Shown: positions 55,801 through 64,000 of the stretch, piece by piece
Position numbering within the stretch: the first letter of the stretch is position 1
How the letters are laid out: each line of letters starts with the position of its first letter
Assembly (NCBI GenBank): GCA_964017195.1
Contig: OZ024900.1
Coordinates: 26,310,429-26,374,428, forward strand
Length of the DNA stretch: 64,000 nt
Reading direction: 5' to 3'
Origin: Siderastrea radians
Taxonomy: Eukaryota > Cnidaria > Anthozoa > Scleractinia > Rhizangiidae
Made by a program: the position numbers and the translations under genes
Notes under the pieces: generated by a model
What the model saw: only the letters and a program-made list of their open reading frames with translations
Databases searched by the model: none
Told to the model about the DNA's origin: nothing

Positions 55801-57250
55801 AATGAATCTGTCAAAATGGTATGTGGAACTGGTTTGTTTCGTTGAGGATTTAGCTGCAATTTGACCCTTCCGATCACGTTATCCCAGTCTGTCGGACAAC
55901 AGCGGAGTAACTTGATTTCCTTATTGAAGACTTCATGAGATCTATGGATAGGAAAGTGAGCTTGGTTTGGTCTGTTGTGCTGCTGTCTTGAGTCGCAAGG
56001 AAATCTCACTCATACGGCTGTGAAGGCGATTCTTAAATCGTACGCAGATTTGCACGGTTCGTTTTACACGATGCCAGTCCGCCACTACTTAGAAGGCGAT
56101 GCAACGGCTTGTTTCTAGGTAGATGGTGCGTGAAAACAGGCAAGTGTAAAGGACGCAATATCTTTTAACCTCTCTCCTTCGTTCCTTGATAGTGTAAGGA
56201 CTCCGACCCCGTTCCGGTTTGGCATCTTTTGCTACGGCAACGCTTCGGTTAGCTTACCAAAGTTAACACTTTAAAAGATGTAGTTTACAACAACGGAACT
56301 GCCACCACTAATCTAGAAGTTATTTGATCGCAGTTTGTTTCGTTTGATTGCTCGACCTTGGTGCTCGTTTCGATGATGATGGTGTTTAACAGCCAACTCA
56401 CTGATTGGTTCTTCTTAAGCGGAATATCAGGATAGTTTGGATTGTAAGGAATATTGGCACGCTTGTTTCTTCTGTTAACGCGCAGAATGCGATGTTTGTC
56501 AATAAAAGGGTTTAAACTGTAAAATGCACTGGTTTGTTCCGTTAAGCAATTTCGCTCCCTTGTGAGCTTTCCGTTCACATCATCCCCGAATGTTGCACGG
56601 AAGCGAAGTGACCTTTTTGGCTTTACGTATTTCTTTGACGGGATGTGTGTATGGGAGGGTGAGCTTGGTTTCGTTAGTCTTGCTGCTGTTTTAAAGTTGC
56701 AAAGATATATAACTTATACTGCTATGAAGGCAATTCTTTAATCTCACGTAGATTGCCACGGCTCGCTTATCATGATGGCAGTCTGCAGCGACTGAAAAAG
56801 CAATACAACGCTTTTATAAACGAGTCGGTGGTTAAAGTTTTAGCTGTATCCAGGTGCATGGAGCGTAATAACTGGCAATTGAAATGAACGCCATACCTTT
56901 TCTGCCCTCTCTTTCCTTCCTTCATTGTCTTGCGTCCTTGTCCTCGGAGCACAGCCAAGGTGGCGACAGGTAGCAGATTTTCAGATGTAATTTCCAAGAA
57001 TTCAGTAGTTACTTGTTCGCCGTCTGTTAAGTGTGATTTCCCGACCTTGGAGCTCAAGTTGATGATGATACTGTCTGAGAATTAACCCAGTGACTGGCAG
57101 TTCTTGAGCAGAATATCAAGATAGTTCAGATCGTAAGGAATACTGGCACGCTGGATCCTTCCGGTTGTCAATGAATCTGACAAAGTGGTATGGGGAACTA
57201 GTTCATTTTGTTGAGCGATATCGCTGACTTGTGATCTTTTCGCTCGCGAG
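52861..57250 (-). repeat. BEL/Pao-integrase satellite, higher-order block 1
   Basis: Seven units in the order A B C D E B C by landmark: about 52961, 53616, 54310, 55048, 55495, 56192 and 56928. The same order repeats 4.73-4.76 kb later. Units D and E are separated by only about 440 bases and the D-E junction holds an AT-rich insert with a hairpin. The ORFs at 53711-54004, 55764-56009 and 56285-56578 are unit pieces. Confidence 0.88.
55178..55309. repeat. AT-rich insert with fold-back hairpin, copy 1
   Basis: After 'ccattagttaaaa' come short repeats of tatgaatatatgaaac and ctaactagcgat, then gcgatcaagtaactaat (55274-55290), cc, and its exact complement (55293-55309). The right arm is normal satellite sequence; the left arm is an inverted copy of it. 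Confidence 0.88.
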
Positions 57251-57580
57251 CAGTATACTAAAATGGGGGTTTTGTAACCGGTTTTTGTATCGGTGGCACA
57301 GGAACCGGTTTCTGTGTCAGTGGCACAGGCGGTGGCACAGGCGGTGGCACAGGCGGTGGCACAGGCGGTGGCAGGCGTGTTTGCTTCCCCACAGCTTTAC
57401 CACAACCGTATTTTGACCAAACAAACAACCAAGATCATACTTTACGGTTCCTGTGTTGGCCCACCCTTTTTCCTCTTTTGCACCGCCCACCCAAAGCTGC
57501 CCACTGTAAAAATGTTATAAAAGTGTCGCAGAACTCCTATTTTGGCCTCTTTTCTCGTCCAAATTTTTTGTCTCACTTTG
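57251..57580. other. Insertion with 12-bp repeat (gtggcacaggcg)
   Basis: Replaces unit D of the higher-order repeat. It holds an imperfect repeat of accggtttttgtatcggtggcacagg and then about 4.7 copies of gtggcacaggcg (57320-57376), followed by about 200 bases of unassigned sequence. The open frames (Arg-Trp-His or Ala-Val-Gln repeats) come from the 12-bp unit. Confidence 0.7.
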
Positions 57581-59933
57581 AGTCTGTGGTTAGGCCATGA
57601 GCTGTTTTGAGGTAAGAGGTGCGTGATGCCAGGCAACCTAAAAGGACGACAGATCTTTTTAGCTCTCTTCATCTTTCCATGATAGTTCATGAACTCTCTC
57701 TCCCGGGCAGGTCTGCCATCTTTTACCCTGACAGAGCATCGCTTAGCTTACGACGGGTAACTACCACTATTAATCTAATAGTTATTTGATCGCAGTTTTT
57801 TAAGCGTGATTCATCGATCCTGGTGCTCAAATGGATAATTATGCTGTCTGACAATAAACGTAGTGATTGGCTCTTCTTGAGCAGAATGTCAAGATACTTG
57901 AGATAAAAAGAATACTAGCACGCCTTATCCTTCCAGTAACTCGAATGATGCTTTTGTTTTCAATGAATCTGTCAAAATGGTATGCGGAACTGGTTTGTTT
58001 CGTTGAGGATTTAGCTGCCATTTGACCTTTCCGATCACGTCATCCCAGTCTGTCGCACAACAGCGGAGTAATTTGATTTCCTTATTGAAGACTTCATGAG
58101 ATCTTTGGATAGGAAGGTGAACTTGGTATGGTCTGTTGTGCGGCTGTCTTGACTCGCAAAGAAATGTCACTCTTACGGCTGTAAAGGCGATTCTTAAATA
58201 GTACGCAGATTTGCACGGTTCGTACTACATGATGCCAGTCCGCCACTACTTAGAAGGCGATGCAACGGGCTGTTTCTAGGTAGATGGTGCGTGAAGACAG
58301 GCAAGTGAGAAGGACGCAATATCTTTTAACCTCTCTCCTTCGTTCCTTGATAGTGTAAGGACTCCGACCCCGTTCCGGTTTGGCATCTTTTGCTACGACA
58401 GAGTTTCGGGTAGCTTACCAAAGTTAACACTTTTGAAGATGTAGTTTACAACAACGGAAATGCCACCACTAATCTAGAAGTTACTTGATCGCAGTTTGTT
58501 TTGTTTGATTGCTTGACCTTGGTGCTCGTTTCGATGATGATGGTGTTTAACACCCAACTCGATGATTGGTTCTTCTTGAGCGGACTATCAGGATAGCTTG
58601 GATTGTAAGGAATATTGGCACGCTTGATTCTACTGTTAACGCGCAGAAGGCCATGGTTGTCAATAAAAGGGTTTAAACTGTAAAATGTACTGGTTTGTTC
58701 CGTTAAGCAATTTCGCTGCCTTGTGACCTTTCCGTTCACATCAACCCCGCCTGTGGCACAGTAGCGAAGTGATCTTTTCGGCTCTACGTATTTCTTTGAC
58801 GGTTCGTTTGTCTTGCTGCTGACTTAAAGTTGCAAAGTTATATCACTTAAGCAGTTCTTTAATCTCACGTACATTGCCACCGCTTGCCTAACATGATGCC
58901 AGTCTGCAGGCACTGAGAAAGCAACGCAACGGTTTGATAAACGTTTCGGTTATTAAAGTTTTAGCTGTATCCAGGTGGATGGAGCGTGATGACTGGCAAT
59001 TGAAATGAAGGCCATACCTTTTTTTCCCTCTCCTTCCTTTCTTCATGGTCTAGAGTCCTTGTCCGTGGACAGGTTTGTCATCTTTTGCTCATACAGAGCA
59101 TAGCCAAGGTGACGACAGGTAGCGGATTTTCAGATGTAATTTCCAAGAATCCAGTAGTTACTTGTACGGAGTTTGTAAAGTGTGATTTCCCGACCTTGGT
59201 GCTCAAGTCGATGATGATGGTGTCTGAGAATTAACCCAGTGACTGGCACTTCTTGAGCAGAATATCAAGATAGTTCAGATAGTAAGGAAAATTGGCACGC
59301 TGGATCCTTCCGCCAACGCGCTAGAGGGTATGGTTGTCAATGAATCTGTCAAAGTGGTATGGGGAACTGGTTCATTTCGCTGAGCGATTTCACTGACTTG
59401 TAACCTTTTCGTTCACGTTATCCCCGTCTATCGCCGAGCAGTAGAGTAACTTGATTTCCTCATTGAAGCCTTCATGTTTCAACAACTTGGGGATTATGTT
59501 TTCTGCTTCAAATAATTTTTGACTGAGTTGAATGGATGGGAAGGTGAGCTCGGTTTTGTCTGTTGTGCTGCTATCTTGTCTCGAAAGGAAATCTCAATTA
59601 CAAAGCTATAAATGCGATTCTTCAACCTCATGTAGATTCCCACGGTCGCTTTACTTTTAGTCTAGTCTGCAACGACTGAGAAAGCGTCGCAACGTATTGA
59701 CAAACGAATTGGTCGCTAGGGCGTAAGTATTTTCCATGTAAATGGCGCGTCATGCCAGGCAAGTGAAAAGCAGGCCATTGGTTTTCAGCTTTCTACCTCA
59801 TTCGTTGATCGTCTGAGGACTCTGTCCTCGGGCAGGTTTTACTGTGTTCTCCTCTGACAGAGGATTGCCAAGCTTACGACAGGTGTCGGATTTCCAGATA
59901 TAGTTTCCAACTACGGAACAACCACTAATAATC

Positions 59934-60065
59934 CATTAGTTAAAATTATGAATATATGAAACTATGAATATATGAAACTCATATATATGAACTGCGGAAG
60001 CTAACTAGCGATTCTAACTAGCGATACTAGCGATCAAGTAACTAATCCATTAGTTACTTGATCGC
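59934..60065. repeat. AT-rich insert with fold-back hairpin, copy 2
   Basis: Same insert as at 55178, 4,756 bases on. Hairpin arms at 60030-60046 and 60049-60065, 17 bases each, perfect, with cc between. Confidence 0.88.
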
Positions 60066-62540
60066 AGTTTCTTTAGTATGATGCCTCGACCTTGGTGCTG
60101 AACTCGATGATGATGGTGTCAGTGAAAGCGACGCTTTGAGGAGAGGAAGGAGTCAGTAGTTAGGGAGTAAGCTCTTTCCAGCTGGATGGCACGTGATGAA
60201 AGGCAAGTGAAAGGGACGCCATATCTTTTCAGCTCTCTTCTTCCGTCCTTGTTAGTCTAACGACTCTGTCCTCGGGTAGGTCTGCCATCTTTTGGTCTGA
60301 CAGAGCATTGCAAAGCTTACGACAGGGAAGGCATTTCCACATGTGGTTTTCAACAACGAAACTACCAGCAACAATCCAGTAAGTAGTTGATTGCAGTTTG
60401 TTAAGTGTGATTCCTCGACCTTCGTGCTTAACTCGATGACTGTGGTGCTTGACAACTCTATGATTTGCTCTTCCTCAGCAGACTATCAGGATACTTGAGA
60501 TAAAAAGAATATTGGCACGCCTTATCCTTCCACTAACGCGAAGGACTCTATTGCTGTCAATGAATCTGTGAAAATGGTATATGGAACTAGTTTGTTTCGT
60601 CGAGGATTTAGCTGCCATTTGACCTTTCCGATCACGTTATCCCAGTCTGTCGGACAAGAGCGGAGTAACTTGATTTCCTTATTGAAGACTTCATGAGATC
60701 TATGGATAAGAAAGTGAGCTTGGTTTGGTCTGTTGTGCTGCTGTCTTGACTCGCAAAGAAATCTCACTCATACGGCTGTGAAGGCGATTCTTAAATCGTA
60801 CGCAGATTTGCACGGTTCGTTTTACACGATGCCAGTCCGCCACTACTTAGAAGGCGATGCAACGGCTTGTTTCTAGGTAGATGGTGCGTGAAGACAGGCA
60901 AGTGAAAAGGACGCAAGATCTTTTAACCTCTCTCCTTCGTTCCTTGATAGTGTAAGGACTCCGGCCCCGTTCCGGTTTGGCATCTTTTGCTACGGCAGCG
61001 CTTCGGTTAGCTTACCAAAGTTAACACTTTTGAAGATGTAGTTTACAACAACGGAACTGCCACCACTAATCTAGAAGTTACTTGATCGCAGTTTGTTTCG
61101 TTTGATTGCTCGACCTTGGTGCTCGTTTCGATGATGATGGCGTTTAACACCCAACTCAATGATTTGTTCTTCTTAAGCGGAATATCAGGATAGTTTGGAT
61201 TGTAAGGAATATTGGCACGCTTGTTTCTTCTGTTAACGCGCAGAATGCGATGTTTGTCAATAAAAGGGTTTAAACTGTAAAATGCACTGGTTTGTTCCGT
61301 TAAGCAATTTCTCTCCCTTGTGAGCTTTCCGTTCACATCATCCCTGAATGTTGCACAGAAGCAAAGTGACCTTCTTGGCTTTACGTATTTCTTTGACGGG
61401 ATGTGTGTATGGGAGGGTGAGCTTGGTTTCGTTAGTCTTGCTGCTGGTTTAAAGTTGCAAAGATATAACTTATACTGCTATGAAGGCAATTTTTTAATCT
61501 CACGTAGATTGCCACGGCTCGCTTATCATGATGGCAGTCTGCAGCGACTGAAAAAACAATACAATGCTTTTATAAACGAGTCGGTGGTTAAAGTTTTAGC
61601 TGTATCCAGGTGCATGGAGCGTAATGACTGGCAATTGAAATGAACGCCATACCTTTTCTGCCCTCTCTTTCCTTCCTTCATTGTCTTGCGTCCTTGTCCT
61701 CGGAGCACAGCCAAGGTGGCGACAGGTAGCAGGTTTACACATGTAATTTCCAAGAACCCAGTAGTTACTTGTACGGAGTTTGTAAAGTGTGATTTCCCGA
61801 CCCTGGTGCTCAAATCGATGATGATGGTGTCTGAGAATTAACCCAGTGACTGGCACTTCTTGAGCAGAATATCAAGATAGTTCAGATAGTAAGGAAAAGT
61901 GGCACGCTGGATCCTTCCGCCAACGCGCTAGAGGCTATGGTTGTCAATGAATCTGTCAAAGTGGTATGGGGAACTGGTTCATTTCGCTGAGCGATTTCAC
62001 TGACTTGTACCTTTTTTGTTCACGTCATCCCCGTCTATCACCGAGCAGTAGAGTAACTTGATTTTCTCATTGAAGCCTTCATGTTTCAACAACTTGGGGA
62101 TTATGTTTTCTGCTTCAAGTAATTTTTGACTGAGTTGAATGGATGGGAGGGTGAGCTCGGTTTTGTCTGTCGTGCTCCTATCTTGTCTCGAAAGGAAATC
62201 TCAATTACAAAGCTATAAATGCGATTCTTCACCCTCATGTAGATTCCCACGGTCGCTTTACTTTTAGGCTAGTCTGCAACGACTGAGAAAGCGTCGCAAC
62301 GTGTTGACAAACGAATTGGTCGCTAGGGCGTAAGTATTTTCCATGTAAATGGCGCGTCATGCCAGGCAAGTGAAAAGCAGGCCATTGGTTTTCAGCTCTC
62401 TACCTCATTCTTTGATCGGCTAAGGACTCTGTCCTCGGGCAGGTTTTACTGTGTTCTCCTCTGACAGAAGATCGCCAAGCTTACGACAGGTGTCGGATTT
62501 CCAGATATAGTTTCCAACTACGGAACAACCACTAATAATC

Positions 62541-62672
62541 CATTAGTTAAAATTATGAATATATGAAACTATGAATATATGAAACTCATATATATGAACT
62601 GCGGAAGCTAACTAGCGATTCTAACTAGCGATACTAGCGATCAAGTAACTAATCCATTAGTTACTTGATCGC
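62541..62672. repeat. AT-rich insert with fold-back hairpin, copy 3
   Basis: Same insert, 2,607 bases after copy 2. Hairpin arms at 62637-62653 and 62656-62672, perfect. Confidence 0.88.
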
Positions 62673-64000
62673 AGTTTCTTTAGTATGATGCCTCGACGTT
62701 GGTGCTGAACTCGATGATGATGGTGTCAGTGTAAGCGACGCTTTGCGGAGAGGAAGGAGTCAGTAGTTAGGGAGTAAGCTCTTTCCAGCTGGATGGCACG
62801 TGATGAAAGGCAAGTGAAAGGGACGCCATATCTTTTCAGCTCTCTTCTTCCGTCCTTGTTAGTCTAACGACTCTGTCCTCGGGCAGGTCTGCCATCTTTT
62901 GGTCTGACAGAGCATTGCAAAGCTTACGAACGGGAAGGCATTTCCACATGTGGTTTTCAACAACGGAACTACCAGCAACAATCTAGTAAGTAGTTGATTG
63001 CAGTTTGTTAAGTGTGATTCCTCGACCTTCGTGCTTAACTCGATGATTTTGGTGCTTGACAACTCTATGATTGGCTCTTCCGGAGCAGACTATCAGGATA
63101 CTTAAGATAAAAAGAATATTGGCACGCCTTATCCTTCCACTAACTCGAAGGACTCTATGGTTGTCAATGAATCTGTGAAAATGGTGTGTGGAACTGGTTT
63201 GTTTCGTTGAGGATTTAGCTGCCATTTGACCTTTCCGATCACGTCATCCCAGTCTGTCGCACAACAGCGGAGTAACTTGATTTCCTTATTGAAGACTTCA
63301 TGAGATCTATGGATAGGAAGGTGAACTTGGTTTGGTCTGTTGTGCTGCTTTCTTGACTCGCAAAGAAATGTCACTCTTACGGCTGTGAAGGCGATTCTTA
63401 AATAGTACGCAGATTTGCACGGTTCGTATTACATGATGCCAGTCTGCCACTACTTAGAAGGCGATGCAACGGGCTGTTTCTAGGTAGATGGTGCGTGAAG
63501 ACAGGCAAGTGAGAAGGACGCAATATCTTTTAACCTCTCTCCTTCGTTCCTTGATAGTGTAAGGACTCCGACCCCGTTCCGGTGTGGCATCTTTTGCTAC
63601 GACAGAGCTTTGGGTAGCTTACCAAAGTTAACACTTTTGAAGATGTAGTTTACAACAACAGAACTGCCACTACTAATCTAGAAGTTACTTGATCGCAGTT
63701 TGTTTTGTTTGATTGCTTGACCTTGGTGCTCGTTTCGATGATGATGGTGTTTAACAGCCAACTCGATGATTGGTTCTTCTTGAGCGGACTATCAGGATAG
63801 TTTGGATTGTAAGGAATATTGGCACGCTTGATTATTCTGTTAACGCGCAGAAGGCCATGATTGTCAATAAAAGGGTTTAAACTGTAAAATGTACTGGTTT
63901 GTTCCGTTAACCAATTTCGCTGCCTTGTGACCTTTCCGTTCACATCATCCCCGCCTGTTGCACAAAAGCGAAGTGATCTTTTCGGCTCTACGTATTTCTT

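Larger units (their letters stand above)
57581..64000 (-). repeat. BEL/Pao-integrase satellite, higher-order blocks 2 and 3 (runs off the window)
   Basis: Landmarks near 57680 (A), 58347 (B), 59047 (C), 59808 (D), 60253 (E), 60948 (B), 61683 (C), 62418 (D), 62861 (E) and 63556 (B). B-C-D-E recurs every about 2.6 kb, and the whole order repeats that of 52861-57250. Copies are almost identical by eye over hundreds of bases. The array continues past the window end. Confidence 0.88.

Noticed and set aside
57231..57520. Open frames with Arg-Trp-His or Ala-Val-Gln repeats as genes
   Set aside because: They arise from the 12-bp gtggcacaggcg repeat in all frames.
28291..63943. Dozens of 60-140-codon minus frames as separate genes
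   Set aside because: They are corresponding pieces of the integrase-derived satellite units, broken by stops and the shared deletion, often in the wrong frame.

Overview
The window is animal (metazoan) genomic DNA made almost wholly of mobile elements and tandem repeats. I see no ordinary host gene. An anthozoan cnidarian (coral or sea anemone) is the best guess. The reasons are the mix of Mag-type Ty3/Gypsy, DIRS, Penelope-like, BEL/Pao and L1/Tx1-type elements, a tRNA-derived SINE, and a Polinton/adintovirus-like gene set whose relatives I associate with Hydra and anthozoans. The assignment rests on protein resemblance recalled from memory, not on a search.

Layout. (1) 1-10630 is an endogenous Polinton/adintovirus-like element. 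It has a capsid-like gene, an acidic ORF and a PPxY-containing coiled-coil protein on the minus strand. An A32/FtsK-type packaging ATPase fused to a collagen-like fibre, a small membrane protein, a 54-residue F-box-like ORF and an OB-like protein lie on the plus strand. A Cys-rich F-box-like protein closes the set on the minus strand. A 5'-truncated L1/Tx1-type LINE (about 690-5235) sits inside the capsid-like gene, flanked by a 10-bp target duplication. No polymerase B, integrase or protease of the element is visible, so its ends are probably outside the window or lost. (2) 10680-14560 holds two minisatellites, the larger (20-bp unit, about 3.5 kb) with nested segmental duplications and a small inverted-repeat insertion. 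(3) 14570-18420 is a broken Mag-type Gypsy element. (4) 18430-21940 is a broken DIRS element split by a palindromic MITE. (5) 22350-26860 carries SINE, DIRS and Penelope remnants and unassigned sequence. (6) 26860-28280 is the C-terminal half of a BEL/Pao integrase, partly duplicated. (7) 28300-64000 and beyond is a head-to-tail satellite, unit about 0.78 kb, built from the linker plus N-terminal half of a BEL/Pao integrase. About 38 units are visible and all that I read share one internal deletion. From about 52.9 kb they form higher-order repeats of about 2.6 and 4.75 kb.

The satellite is interrupted by a 4,115-bp element with about 0.9-kb terminal inverted repeats and a TTAA target duplication (itself carrying a 251-bp palindromic MITE with TAA duplication), by a composite of two oppositely oriented Penelope-like copies, and by two small unidentified insertions.

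The most unusual features are the integrase-derived satellite with its higher-order structure, the long-TIR TTAA element, and the compact viral-style gene cluster with stop-start overlaps broken by a precisely datable LINE insertion. All catalytic genes other than the small viral-type ORFs are visibly decayed.
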